Position numbers and translations under genes: made by a program. Source: Panaeolus papilionaceus (lineage: Eukaryota; Basidiomycota; Agaricomycetes; Agaricales). From it: a stretch of DNA of 64,000 bases. Under the pieces are notes generated by a model, which saw only the letters and a program-made list of their open reading frames with translations, did no database searches and was not told where the DNA came from. This document shows, piece after piece, positions 12,501-23,448 of this stretch. The stretch's first letter is position 1. The number at the start of each line of letters is the position of its first letter. The DNA is taken from assembly GCA_015501605.1 (NCBI GenBank), contig JADNRZ010000019.1, positions 1,012,258-1,076,257 on the forward strand, read 5' to 3'.

Positions 12501-13159
12501 GCTCCAGAGAAACTTGATGATGAGGCGATGGTGCGAGCTGCGAGTAATCGATTGACCGAATGGGCGTTCACATTGTATGGATCGAGTACAATCCCGGGGG
12601 AAAGTGGTTAATACCGCGTTGGCGCCGCGTCTTATGCCGTAAAAAACAAACTTCCAGCACCTTCGACACCTTCGATGGACTCTAGCGGGTAAAAGCAGCA
12701 GCACGATCTGCAAAATGCTGACAGATAAGCCATCCTGGATGCCATATTGGGTGGCGTGCGCCACACACATGTAATGGACACTTGGTCAGGAGTCACTGGG
12801 CAGAGTTCTTCAGCAACTGGATTCGAATTTTGAAAACGCGTCTCGCCTTGCTAGGGAGCTTCAATTAAGTTCTTCCGAAGGTTTAACGCCAGCCTGAGAA
12901 TTTATCATTCTATAGTCACGGTCGAAGCTAGAGGGTAGGTAAGACGCCCGAGCAATAGCCCGCCGAAAGGGTAAGGACAAGGGTACGTGCATTTCACTTG
13001 CGACTGCTACTCCACAATCGTCGTGGCTCATGCTAATTCAGCAGACCCTTCAGGATCAGGATTGAGGTGGTAAGTAAAACCAAGCAAGTAAGGCGCCTAT
13101 TAGTTAAATTCAGTTTTCGGAGATGCATGGCACAATGCAGGGTAGGAAAATCGACGTAC

Positions 13160-14455
13160 AAAATTTCCACGCGGTGATTGCACTCAATTTCCTCGCATGC
13201 GTGTAATCGCTTCATAGCCCTATACAGTTCCTTCAGTCTGTCCTATTTGGACTCGTCGAAATGGATGCAGACCTCTTCCGCCGTTACTGGGTCAGATGCT
13301 TCCACGTCAGGTATTGCGCGTGTAAAGGCTACGCCGACCTGAATGAAAATCTCTATATGTTCAATCGAGTTGTCGGGAGGGATGGCCGCAAGCTCCATCT
13401 AGAGAGCTTTGACAGCGTATTCCGGATTACTGATGTTCTAAAGGTCCCGATGAATGACCAGCTTTCTCAGCGTTTTCCTGCACTCCCCAACACATTGACC
13501 GAAGCGAAAATGGAAGATGTCGATAGCGCTCTGACAACCTGCACAGAGATTGATTTTTTCCCACATAAACACCATTTATGTATAAAATCATTGGAAACTC
13601 ACCATTATTATTCAACGTCTCGAGCTTCGGAAACACGGAGAATTTCAGCATCTCGTTATACACAGAGAAGTGGGGTGCTCTCGAGTCATCCAGTGTTCTC
13701 ATGTCGAATTCCTTCAGCGAGGGGAAAACCGTTGATACACCGCCAACAGCACATGTAGCAGACCATCCAGGTCCTCCAAACGCGTCCAACCTCATGCCGT
13801 TGAGATTTCCGAATGCGTGATCGGCAGGATTCAAGTTCTTCGGTTGAAAGTACCCTCCTGCAGGTTCGCATAGGATGAGGCTGAGGTTTCGAAGCTCCGG
13901 ACATCCTTCTGGGTTCAAAAGGGTAAATATTGATACTTTTTTACATCGTAGAGAGTGAGGTCGGTCAGGCGACATGCAGGCACGAGTTGCGATGATCGCA
14001 CTGGCATGAGTTCGCATGATTTGATTTCCAGGATTTTTAGTGTGGGTGAAAAGACGATGAGGTCAATAAATAGCTCATTAACGTATTGAATGTAGAGTTT
14101 GATGAGGTTTCCTGATGAGGTTTCCTGATACCAAGTATGTTTCCATGAGCGATCGCAGGCCAAAATCATTCGGATTGGTGGCCCCGTATATTGTGTGTCC
14201 CCAAAAGAGAGAGAGACCATTGGTCAATCTATGCAAATTTTGGGCAGTCCCGACATGTGCATAGTCGAACAAATAGGACCGAGATAGATGGGCAAAACCT
14301 TGGTATACCAGGCATAAACGTTGGAGGGCCATATTGTCGTACCCACTTTGAGACGCCTTGTCTGGAACAAGTGCATCGAAAATGAGTTCGAATATTTACA
14401 GAGGAAATATGCGGTTTGGCTGCTGTCCAGAGTCCTGAGAAGACTTTTCAGACAT
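13160..14455 (-). pseudogene. F-box/LRR protein pseudogene
   Basis: Reading from ATG at 14455, an F-box-like helix (IFELIFDALV, then LQRLCLVYQGF) is interrupted by an in-frame TAA at 14398..14396, where a glutamate codon (GAA) would be expected. Further on, a 13-bp tandem duplication (gatgaggtttcct twice, 14101..14126) shifts the frame. Skipping one copy continues cleanly into LKILEIKSCELMPV and later LRR-like text. A second shift lies near an A6 run at about 13945. After a normal intron (donor near 13606), the last exon runs through amber codons at 13440..13438, 13401..13399 and 13245..13243, yet stays protein-like between them (NSIEHIEIFIQVGVA). At least six disabling changes make a functional product very unlikely. 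Confidence 0.8.
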
Positions 14456-15073
14456 AGGAAGCGGTTGGAAGGATGATGGTTGAAGGGTGGCAATCGACGA
14501 TCACCTACACCATCGATACCCTTCATTGGTCAGCGAGTTGTAATATATTTTGGGTTTGCTTTTGGAATGCGAAATATTTGCGCTCTAAGACCATCAATTT
14601 TGACCTCTTGGACGAACGGAGGTTTTCAAGCACTCACTGACAAATTCTGAATCTCGAAGTAAGTGTGAGTTACGAGGGTTCCCATCTGGTAACATTTGGG
14701 GCGAAAATAAAAAACCCAGATAGCAGATATTCAGCCGCCCGCTGAGTATAGAAATATCCTCGTTTGAATCTGCGCAACATGTTAGGCGCAGCAAATGGTG
14801 GAGGACGGAAGATGCAGACCTTTGTCGGAGCTTAAAATTTAAAAGGACACGAGTTGACCCTGATGGTATCCCCTAACTCTTCTAGTCATCAGTTGGATGC
14901 TGAACCTCCGACGATACTATTCTATAACGGCTAGTCTTTCAACCTCTTCAAAAAGTGTTTTGTGAGTATACAATGACTAAACCGTGTACCCTCTTTGACA
15001 TAAACGTTTGACTCGCAGCAAATCATCCCAATTTCGCAACACCAACGTCGCAATCCCATTCACACATAGTAGA
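14456..15073. other. Divergent intergenic region between the F-box pseudogene and TPT1
   Basis: No gene is supported. A possible 5'-UTR intron of the downstream gene (GTGAGT at 14960, CGCAG at about 15018) is present. A minus-strand frame at 14594..14794 is unrecognised. Confidence 0.4.
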
Positions 15074-16183
15074 ATGGCGGAGTCATCAGAACCATCCATC
15101 AGTTTAGCTGCAGAGGGAAAGAGGGACTCGAAACCCAAACCCAACAACAGGGGAGCCAAGCCCAAAAGGAAGGAGCAAGGTCCACAAACCGGCCAACAGG
15201 GAGTGAGTGCCAAACTACGAGGTCTCCCAAAGGATAGCCCCGAAGTGCGCATCTCGAAAACACTGTCATATATTTTACGACATGGAGCAGAGAAAGAGGG
15301 ATTGAAGCTGAGAACCGATGGGTACATTTTGGTGGATGATTTGGTGAGTTGAAATCCGAAGAAGACATTATGCGGCTCGCCCCCACATACTGATGAACTC
15401 CCTTAGCTGCAAAACCCCAAACTGAAGTTACAAAAGCTGACCCTGGATCAAATAAAAGAAATTGTCAAGGCCGATGCGAAGCAACGATACGATTTGATAT
15501 TGGAAACGCCTGAAGGACAGAAGTTTAGACTCGCCGAGCTGATCGCCCCAGAGGTCGCTTTTGAGGGTGCAGCCAGTTCGTCATCACCTGCATCTCCGAC
15601 TGGGCAGTGGTGGATCAAAGCGAACCAGGGACATTCTATAAAGGTATTTCAAAATTCTCTGTTGCCCGAGTTTCTGCTGATTATGTGACGAAGACCGTTC
15701 AACTCGAGTTAATGCCTATCAGCTCACTTGCAGATGTCCCAACCGGTATTGTCGTACATGGGACCACGAGAGCAGCATGGAATTTAATTTGTGAGAGTCG
15801 TTGATTTTTATATGTTGCGTCTATCCGTTTTAACGTTGTTTTAAATTAGCACAAAGCGGTTTATCTAAAATGAACCGAAATCACATCCATATGGCGCAGG
15901 ATGTCTCAGGAAAAGGTGTTGTCAGTGGTGCGTTGTTCCCATCTAGAATTTGTGCCCCAGACTCATGATTGATTTTTCAGGAATGCGCAACTCGTCGCAA
16001 GTCCTGATCTTCATCAACCTCACCAAGGCGCTTGAGTCGGGGTTGAAATTCTTCCTTTCCGATAACGGCGTCGTTTTGACGGAAGGCGATGAAAGAGGGT
16101 TTTTGGATCGCAAATTTTTTGACCGCGTTGAGGACTCAAAGGGGAACCCCATTACTGGATGGGAAACACCGACATTGACTTAG
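15074..16183 (+). CDS. TPT1: tRNA 2'-phosphotransferase (TPT1/KptA family)
   Basis: Five exons (15074..15343, 15407..15643, 15694..15790, 15850..15927, 15981..16183) join without phase conflict into 294 residues. The enzyme removes the 2'-phosphate left at the tRNA splice junction, transferring it to NAD+, and is the last step of fungal tRNA splicing. Family signatures appear in order: ISKTLSYILRHGAEKEGL, KANQGHSIK, VVHGTT, MNRNHIHMA and SGMRNSSQVLIFI, with the conserved R-H-R-R set of catalytic and NAD-binding positions retained. The 50-residue N-terminal extension is lysine/proline-rich and absent from short bacterial homologues. The start at 15074 is the first ATG in frame; the codons upstream lack an ATG. 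The protein is somewhat longer than yeast Tpt1 (230 residues). Confidence 0.93.
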
Positions 16184-16470
16184 TCCCGGGGACAGACCTT
16201 ATGGTTTTGGAAAGGTGGTTGTTATGTGTGGTACTTGTCAATGCCTTGGCCTTGGTCCTTGTTCCTAGTCTCAAGCATTTACAGATACTACCCGAACTCA
16301 AACTATACATTGAACAAGTGGAAGATGCTATATATGGTGCGTTAAATGTTACAAGATGATAATATGAAAAACTAGACTTATGCGAAACCACCTTGAATAG
16401 ATAACTGAATAAATGCTCTCCTCTTTTCCCCCACTGTCATTATCGCAGAACCCTTCGGGAATGGACTTTA

Positions 16471-17658
16471 TCACCCCAAAAACGGACGCTTCACTGGACG
16501 CTTCTCCTCCTCTGCCTCGACATGCTCTGCACCACTTAACATAGCGGAACGCCTCCTTGCAGCTAGATTACCGTCTTTCGCCTTTCTGACACTTGAAACG
16601 GACATCAAATTCGGGCTGAAGGACATATTGCCTCCCAAACTACCACGTCGCGTTGCTTTCTCGTCATTGAATCCCGCGGACAACGGCATCATTGGTGTCC
16701 AACTCATGGGACGATTCCTTGACAATGGTTCTGTGGGAGATGGTGGAGGTTGGAAAGGGAGCGACTCTGGAGTCCTGGCGGATGTTGGTCTTTCTGAGTA
16801 AGAGACTGCCGAGTTGTAAACCCAGGTCCCCTTTAGTTTACCCTTGGACAACGGAGATGTTTCTTCCCCATTCATTGGACCACTCATTGACATGGATCGC
16901 CTCCTGCCAACGCAGCGTTTCTTCAAGGCCCTAACGTCCGGCCGAGGAGCAGTTCCGGCCACAGGTGATCGCGGCGTAGCAATCACTGGGGTGGTTACCA
17001 TCATGGAATTGCGACGAACCCCAACAACTGAATGGCTGCGTTGACGAACTCTAGACACGCCACTGTTATGCCTAGCTCGAGGTTGAGTGTCCACCTTGAC
17101 TTGCACAGAGCCACCCTCTGCTCGACCTCTATTCTCCTGCTCCTCCTGTTCACCTTCCTTCTCCTCTGCCCTTGTCTTTGCGTCCTCCTGCTTCACCTCA
17201 GCAAGGGACTTGAATTCATTCTTTGACTTCATCAACATTTCCTTCACGGTCTTTGCCCAATCATCTTTCCTGTACAATTTATGCACCATCAATTTAAACG
17301 TGAATGGATACTTGCTTGCCAATGGGAACTTTGCAAGAGATGCATCGTCATCTTCGTCGTCTGAGCCTTCGTCAGAAGGCCTGAGTGTCATAGGACTGGC
17401 TTTCCTATCAAGGACTGACGCCAAAGTGTTCCGTCGCGGTCGTGTGGCGGGGTACTCATCTACTTTGCGAGCTGTTGGCACGATGGTTGAGAGTCGCTTT
17501 GCAACTGGGACGAGATCCTTGGGTAGGGGTGCTGTAGAGATGTCATCTGCAGCAGTTGACGCGTCTGTTCTGGATTTCCGTGCGCGTCTAGAGGCTAGCC
17601 TCTCGAAAAAGTCAAACAGCTGAGCGAACTCAGCGACTTGCACGTCAGAGGGGGTCAT
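16471..17658 (-). CDS. Serine/arginine-rich protein of unknown function
   Basis: A single exon of 395 residues starts at an ATG at 17658. The most ordered region is around residues 115-165: KYPFTFKLMVHKLYRKDDW, followed by a predicted helical, charged stretch (KEMLMKSKNEFKSLAEVK...EEKEGEQEEQ). Before and after it the protein is dominated by RRRS/SPxx-type low complexity, with many possible phosphorylation sites (RRNSMM, RRRSMSMS). No signal peptide, transmembrane segment or catalytic motif is visible. I recall similar hypothetical proteins in other Agaricomycetes, but no function. The gene converges on TPT1, their stops lying 288 nt apart. Confidence 0.72.
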   Translation of the reverse strand: MTPSDVQVAEFAQLFDFFERLASRRARKSRTDASTAADDISTAPLPKDLVPVAKRLSTIVPTARKVDEYPATRPRRNTLASVLDRKASPMTLRPSDEGSDDEDDDASLAKFPLASKYPFTFKLMVHKLYRKDDWAKTVKEMLMKSKNEFKSLAEVKQEDAKTRAEEKEGEQEEQENRGRAEGGSVQVKVDTQPRARHNSGVSRVRQRSHSVVGVRRNSMMVTTPVIATPRSPVAGTAPRPDVRALKKRCVGRRRSMSMSGPMNGEETSPLSKGKLKGTWVYNSAVSYSERPTSARTPESLPFQPPPSPTEPLSRNRPMSWTPMMPLSAGFNDEKATRRGSLGGNMSFSPNLMSVSSVRKAKDGNLAARRRSAMLSGAEHVEAEEEKRPVKRPFLG

Positions 17659-18616
17659 GTCAAAGACTTGAGATAGTGTGTGCTGGGTAGAGATAGATTC
17701 AATATTGTGGATAGGAATGGTGTTGGTTCACGTTTCGTTGCGTGTCTATTAGTTGTGGTCGTGAAGTGGATCGTGAACGTTAGATGATATATAATCGTGA
17801 AGAAGTAAAATATAGGAGACGTGTATCGGATCCAATGACCCCAACAGCCATACACACGTTGAGACGCGGTGAGTGGCAATCAGAGCAGGGATGGTTTGTA
17901 TGTGAGGGGGAAAAGAGAAGGAAAGTGATGCAATGAAGGCCGAGACTTGAGATGAATTTATACCTCCCTTTGATTGTTGATCGTTGCTTGAATGAATGGG
18001 CCGCTGCCAGAATTGGCGGACGGGGCCAAAACCAAGCCAGCCCAAAGCCGATAACAATTCTGTGTCCAATTTTGAATATCACATTGTCTCATTGTTATTC
18101 TTTGTAAACAACTTTAGTGCCACCACGGATAGCAGCTGGTAAAGGGCCACCTTCTCTCAGATACCGCTCCATGGCTGTTCAAGACACAAGAACATGTCCC
18201 CGGCAAGAAATTTCAAATTGCTAGCCATACTTCATGTTGATGATAGGGGTGCCCTCACCGCGTCGATCGGCATGACCATTTATGTATCTGCTGAATAATA
18301 TTATTTCCACCCAATCAAGTGGAGAATATTATTGTCGCAATGCCGCCTAATTTATATTACAAGCTTGCAACAGTTTGATGGAAAACCTCACGGCCGGGTT
18401 GCGTGGTGTGCAGCCCTCTACGTACATTTTATATCTACGCCAAGAGGACCTTGACGGGCGCTTCGCGTGGCATCCAAATTGTGGTTTCATAAGAGCGGCT
18501 GTGTATGTAAGAATTAAAGGGGCTCCGAAAATGCCTTGTTCGTGCAGAGTACAACTTGGGGTACTTTTAGTTTAGATACAAGCGTCACTATTGTCAATGA
18601 GAGTACCATAACTCCA
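17659..18616. other. Intergenic, no gene seen
   Basis: The first 450 nt are the promoter side of the minus-strand gene ending at 17658. Overlapping minus-strand frames here give no protein-like pattern. The rest is the 3' flank of the first F-box array gene. Confidence 0.45.
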
Positions 18617-19993
18617 TCAGTGATGAGGACACTCCGAGTATCTGTCCTGCTCTAGTATGGAGCAAAAACGAAGTATGCCCCGATCTTCGGACTTTGGCAG
18701 ACGGGTGGTCAACAGGTTCTCCAAACCTGCAGTATTAGCAGGGCCATAGTTTTCGAACAGGACAACCTCTAGATTGGTAGACCACTCGCTGTTAAAAATC
18801 TCGTCCAAAAAAGCCCAATTCACCCCATAAATGTCAACTTGACCCGCCCGCTCGAGGTAGATCATGAAGACAACACGTGTGAGGAGCGGCGATGAAAAGG
18901 ACGCCAATGCCCTAGGTACGAAATACAACGCAACACTCTGCTCTGATCTACGCGAGTCCAAGAATCCTTCGAAGCGAGCGACGCGAAGATTTGATAAGGA
19001 ATTGAGAATATGGCAGGTGCGTGTGCCATAAAGGTGTCGGTATCGGGTTTGTATCGGGGTTTCGCCTTGGATGGGGTCGACTCCACGAAGGGTTGGTTCC
19101 ATTGTACCAACGTAAAAGTTCAGGTTTGCCTCGAAGAACATTGCAAAGTGTTTGAGGGTAGAACGGTGGCGAAATAAAAACTTTGCCAGTTCTACAAAGG
19201 TTTCTTCCTTCAGCGGGCTGGTTTCTAGGCTGACAACCTGACCTAATACTCCTGTATGGGGGACCAAAGCTAGAAACTCCCGCACATTTGTGTTTCGAAT
19301 GTGGACAGACTCGATTGAATAGCAAGGAGCTACGGTTATACTGTCGAATTTCTCTTTCCCCCAACAAACACTGTCCAAGGCGAAGCAACGAAGGGACCGA
19401 AATGGTAGAACTGTGTTGATAAGATGGTCGAAAGACGGGGCGGTGGTGTGCCGGATAGATAGACCCTTAAGAGTGGCGGAGAAATGGAGGATGAAGCCCT
19501 TGTACGCTTTGCCGTCCAAGTCAAATAGCCATTCGTCTGCGTATGAAATGTCAAGAGATGTGCAGTACTGCGTAAAGCGGGGGATTTGAGGGTATTCAGC
19601 TTGGAATGCATCGAAAAATCGGTTATAATTGTCAGGATTGATGGAGAGACGCTGAAACAACCACTTCCTCGAGGCATGGAGCCATAATTGACAGACGAGG
19701 CTGCACGATTTGAGAGTGAATGAGTTGGTGGCTAGTAGATCTATGACAATCTCCGAGACCTCTTGCGGGATTGATACCATGTGATGATTTGAATCTTGGG
19801 ATGCGCAATGAAGCGGAGGACGAGTCTGTTTCTTAACTTTTGCTGAGAGATATGAAGCCTTGAGAGGGATGAGAGGGAGGGATTGAAATGAATGCGAACT
19901 GGTGGACTTAAAGCAACGCGATGATACGTCGGAAGTTTTCACCACGTTCCAACCACGTTCGTTGTCAAAAGCCTCATCGAAGCTTCTTTGCAT
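18617..19993 (-). CDS. F-box/LRR-like protein, array member A
   Basis: This intronless frame gives 458 residues from ATG 19993, or 387 residues from ATG 19780, where MVSIPQEVSEIVIDLL aligns with the start of its paralogues. The F-box-like N-terminus (PQEVSEIVIDLL, then LKSCSLVCQLWLHASR) would bind Skp1 in an SCF ubiquitin ligase. The remaining 330 residues contain weak leucine-rich segments. Shared array features are WLFD.DG, LHFS.TL, an HTT.PS..HL block, RAGQ.D..G.NW.FLDEI.N and FEN.GPAN near the C-terminus. Its target is unknown. Compared with its neighbours it has a slightly longer C-terminus (SILEQDRYSECPHH). Confidence 0.78.
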   Translation of the reverse strand: MQRSFDEAFDNERGWNVVKTSDVSSRCFKSTSSHSFQSLPLIPLKASYLSAKVKKQTRPPLHCASQDSNHHMVSIPQEVSEIVIDLLATNSFTLKSCSLVCQLWLHASRKWLFQRLSINPDNYNRFFDAFQAEYPQIPRFTQYCTSLDISYADEWLFDLDGKAYKGFILHFSATLKGLSIRHTTAPSFDHLINTVLPFRSLRCFALDSVCWGKEKFDSITVAPCYSIESVHIRNTNVREFLALVPHTGVLGQVVSLETSPLKEETFVELAKFLFRHRSTLKHFAMFFEANLNFYVGTMEPTLRGVDPIQGETPIQTRYRHLYGTRTCHILNSLSNLRVARFEGFLDSRRSEQSVALYFVPRALASFSSPLLTRVVFMIYLERAGQVDIYGVNWAFLDEIFNSEWSTNLEVVLFENYGPANTAGLENLLTTRLPKSEDRGILRFCSILEQDRYSECPHH

Positions 19994-20247
19994 CCCTAGC
20001 AGATAGACAATAGACAGGTAACAACTTAAACAAGGGTTGCTGCTACATCGGAATATAAGCGAGGATAACACCAATTCGCCCCACAAAACACCGAAATTAC
20101 CGGCATAGCCTAGCTGGGCTTATGCCTTGCCTTGCAGGTTTGAAAAGTATTCGGACTACTTACTCACTTAGCATCATACTCAAGTTGTAAAACGAACATA
20201 AAAAAAAAGATTGCATTAGTACTATCATCCCTAGTATATGCCATAAG

Positions 20248-21396
20248 TTACCCAAAACTAAATTGAAGTAAGCTACGAGCCGCACACCTTGGTAATCGAG
20301 CTGATACCAGATCCTGAAGGCTTGCTAGATTAGCTGGACCGAGGTTTTCAAAGATTATAGCCTCCACGTCTGAATAGTTATCGCCATTCAATATCTCGTC
20401 TAAGAACACCCAGTCTATATTAAATTGGTCAATTTGCCCAGCACGTTCGAGGTATAGGGTCAAAACGATGTGCTGTAGGGCAAGAGAGGAGACAGATGCC
20501 AAAGCTTTGGGTGCCCAGATCAATGCTGTGCTTTGATGATGCGGCTCACGAGAGTCGACGAAGTTGCGAATGTGAAGGGTGCGGAGAGCGTAGAGTTGTC
20601 GTAAGAAGGGGCTGGTCGAACTGCCATAGCGTTGACGGTACTTGGCGTGTATTGAAGATTGGGTATCCTTCTCCTCGTTAAAGTACTGCTCTGCAGTGAG
20701 GTGAGGCGTATAGGTCACGGTGTTGTGTGCAAAAGATACTGAGAGGTCCTGGAGTCCAAGATGTTGCAATAGAAATTTCCCGATTTCTGGGAAGTCTGCG
20801 TCCTGTATATCTCCCATTTTTAAGTGGATGACATTCCCAAAAACATGGGTCGCATTGAGTGCTGCGAAAATTCGCCTCAAATTTGAGTTTCGAATGTGAA
20901 GCCTTTCAATGGGCGATGTCCTTCCGAGGGCCAGAAAATAAGTGTCTGGTGTCTGGTTTTCGAGCTGGAAGAAGTTGAGGGAGAGGCAGCGAAGTCGGCC
21001 AAGTGGAATAACTGCTATGAGCAGATGCGAAGTGGATGGGCAGATCGTATGGCTTAAAGTTAAGGTGACGAGGGTGCTGGAAAATTGAAGAATGAACTCC
21101 CGAAACGTGGCACCGTCGACATCGAACAGCCACTCCGCATGAACAATTTCTAGTGAGGTGCAATAGCTTGTGCAATACGGAAGTGGGGCGTCCTGGAAGG
21201 TATTAAAGATACTCCTGCGGTTGTTCGAGTCAATACAGAGAGATCGAAAAAGTCTTGGCCGTGATGCATGAAACCAAGAGAGACAAACAAGACCGCAAGC
21301 CTTCAAAGAAGCAGTGTTTACGAAGCCTATGATGTGCTTGACGACGTCGTGAGGTAGCACACTGGCACTCGCCATGGATGTTATGGTTTGTTTCAT
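20248..21396 (-). CDS. F-box/LRR-like protein, array member B
   Basis: This intronless frame gives 382 residues from ATG 21396; a second ATG at 21375 begins MASASVLPHDVVKHIIGF, directly at the F-box-like helix. LKACGLVCLSWFHASRPRLF completes the F-box-like region. The array-specific blocks are all present: HAEWLFDVDG, LQFSSTLVTLTL, LYLERAGQIDQFNIDWVFLDEI, FENLGPANLASLQDLVSARL. It is clearly closer to member C than to a generic F-box protein, indicating local duplication. It lies 231 nt downstream of member A's nearer ATG-side flank, same strand, with no shared transcript implied. Function beyond possible substrate recruitment to SCF is unknown. Confidence 0.78.
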   Translation of the reverse strand: MKQTITSMASASVLPHDVVKHIIGFVNTASLKACGLVCLSWFHASRPRLFRSLCIDSNNRRSIFNTFQDAPLPYCTSYCTSLEIVHAEWLFDVDGATFREFILQFSSTLVTLTLSHTICPSTSHLLIAVIPLGRLRCLSLNFFQLENQTPDTYFLALGRTSPIERLHIRNSNLRRIFAALNATHVFGNVIHLKMGDIQDADFPEIGKFLLQHLGLQDLSVSFAHNTVTYTPHLTAEQYFNEEKDTQSSIHAKYRQRYGSSTSPFLRQLYALRTLHIRNFVDSREPHHQSTALIWAPKALASVSSLALQHIVLTLYLERAGQIDQFNIDWVFLDEILNGDNYSDVEAIIFENLGPANLASLQDLVSARLPRCAARSLLQFSFG

Positions 21397-21825
21397 GGGT
21401 AGACGCGTCACGCATGTGTGTTATGCTCTGGTGGTTTTTAAGTAATGCAGTTCGAGTCTCTGGAGTCTGGAGTCCATCCCTGACTGTCAAAGGCAAGCCT
21501 GTTTCTGACTATTCTCAACTTGGTACTGCTATTCAATACATTCGCTGTTTCATCTTTACATATTTACGTAAGACATGATATGCACATAGTACTAATAGGG
21601 CAAGAAATAAAAACTGAGAACCCGTATGAAATTGGCAAGTCAGGGATAAAGATGGCAAAAGAGGTACTGAAGGTGAGGCTTGAGCTTCAAGCCTCACTGT
21701 ATTCTCTTTAGTGCCGGTGGCGACGCAACGTAAAAGTTAGAGAGCCTGAGGGGCTGGGGTCTGCTGATCCGAGTGATTGCACATTCATGAATTAATGTTA
21801 GATCACTGTAATTGGTTGCTTCGCG

Positions 21826-22950
21826 TCAACAGAAACGTAGTATGCCACGACCAGCTGTTTTGGGCAGACGTGCTGACACTAAGTCTTGGAGGCCAATCAG
21901 GTTGGCTGGACCTAAGTTTTCAAAGGTTATAGACTTGACAGTTCGATAAGTATCACAGCTGAACACATCGTCTAAAAAACCCCAATCGACACCGTACTGG
22001 TCGACCTGCCCGACTCGTTCAAGGTATAGGGTCAAAACGACGCGCCGGAGCGTAGATGTGGTGATAGATGCAAATATCTTCGGTGCCCATATTGTCGCGG
22101 TGTTTTGCTCTGCTCGGCGACAGTCCAGAAACCTTCGAACACCTACATCGCGGAGCTGCTGGAGTCCTTGCATATAACGGCTAGTAGGTATGCCATAGCG
22201 TTGGCGATACTGAAACGGGATGGAGCCTTCCGCTTCGGTCTCTGGGATGTAAGTGTCCTCAGTGACATGGCTGACGCAAGTCGAGGTGTTAGGTGCAAAG
22301 GAAAATGAGAGCTCTTGAATTTCGGCATGTTCAGCTAAAAATTGTGCAACGGCAGGGAAGCCATCTTCCTTCATGTTATTAAGATCCAGTTTGGTCACGT
22401 TTCGAAATAGCTTGGAGGAGTTTACCACCCCTAGAAGGTGCTGGAGATTGGTATGTCGAACACATAGTCTGATGATGGAACTCGTCGTTTCGACGGGAGC
22501 TAGGAAGCGGGTGGCTGCCGTTTGGTGCTTGATACGAAGATAATCGAGGGTGAGGCCGCGCAGTTTGTAAAATGGTGCCATGGCCATCCCTAAATGAGGG
22601 ACAGAGGGTGATGTTGTCTGAACGATGGATAAGCCAACAAGGGTGTCGGAAAAATGAAGAACCAGCTCCCTAAACGACTCGCCATCAATGTCAAATAGCC
22701 ATTCCGCATTCACGAGGACAAGCTCTGTGCAATAATTGGTACAAGGTGGAAGTGCGGTGAATTGGAAATGATTGAAAAATGTTTTATTTCGGATTGTTAT
22801 GGTTTGAAAAAGCTTTGGTCGCGACGCGTAAAACCACGCGACGCAAACAAGGCTGCATGACTTGAGGGAAGGAATGTCGGCAATCAACAGACTCATAATA
22901 CAGTCTGTGATCTCTGGAGGAAGCAAGGAAGCCATTATATGGAGTGGCAT
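21826..22950 (-). CDS. F-box/LRR-like protein, array member C
   Basis: This intronless frame gives 374 residues from ATG 22950; an in-frame ATG at 22935 (MASLLPPEITDCIMSLL) aligns with the F-box start of member B. LKSCSLVCVAWFYASRPKLF is followed by the array blocks NAEWLFDIDG, LHFSDTLVGLSIVQT, LYLERVGQVDQYGVDWGFLD and FENLGPANLIGLQDLVSARL. The C-terminal block is nearly the same as in member B, so B and C are probably the most recent duplicates. No disabling changes are visible. Confidence 0.78.
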   Translation of the reverse strand: MPLHIMASLLPPEITDCIMSLLIADIPSLKSCSLVCVAWFYASRPKLFQTITIRNKTFFNHFQFTALPPCTNYCTELVLVNAEWLFDIDGESFRELVLHFSDTLVGLSIVQTTSPSVPHLGMAMAPFYKLRGLTLDYLRIKHQTAATRFLAPVETTSSIIRLCVRHTNLQHLLGVVNSSKLFRNVTKLDLNNMKEDGFPAVAQFLAEHAEIQELSFSFAPNTSTCVSHVTEDTYIPETEAEGSIPFQYRQRYGIPTSRYMQGLQQLRDVGVRRFLDCRRAEQNTATIWAPKIFASITTSTLRRVVLTLYLERVGQVDQYGVDWGFLDDVFSCDTYRTVKSITFENLGPANLIGLQDLVSARLPKTAGRGILRFC

Positions 22951-23448
22951 CTTGACGTTTGAATAGGTTTCGAATATTCGGGTCAATGTCTTCAAGAAAA
23001 GGATATGTCGTTGCGCTACTCTAAATATGTCGTGTCGGATCGGTTGGATCCGTAAAAGTCAAACCAAACTCTAAGTTGACCTACATGTCATTATGTGGCA
23101 TCCGGTAGTCCCACATGTTGTCAATCTTGAAAGATAGGCGGGACCTATATGGTGTGAGCCAATGACATTTCATGTTGATGTGTGTTCGAGACCTTCCTCA
23201 GTGCTTACATACTTGGCAGTGGAAACGATCTACATAAATCACATCGAAGACGGCAACTGCAATAAGCTTGTGGTTTCATTGTCAAAGGTCACTCTGTGAA
23301 TGTGAACAAGCGCCGATTTCACTAGTAGGCGAAGGATCTACAAACTCACAACCCGAAGTTCATCAGTACAATTAAAGTCAAAGGCACTGTAAAATGTCGC
23401 ATCGGACGGTGCAAAACGATGTTATATTGCAATGGGGATCTACCTATT

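Noticed and set aside
17087..17623. Plus-strand frame opposite the serine/arginine-rich gene
   Set aside because: Shadow of the minus-strand coding exon, which has the better composition and an ATG start.
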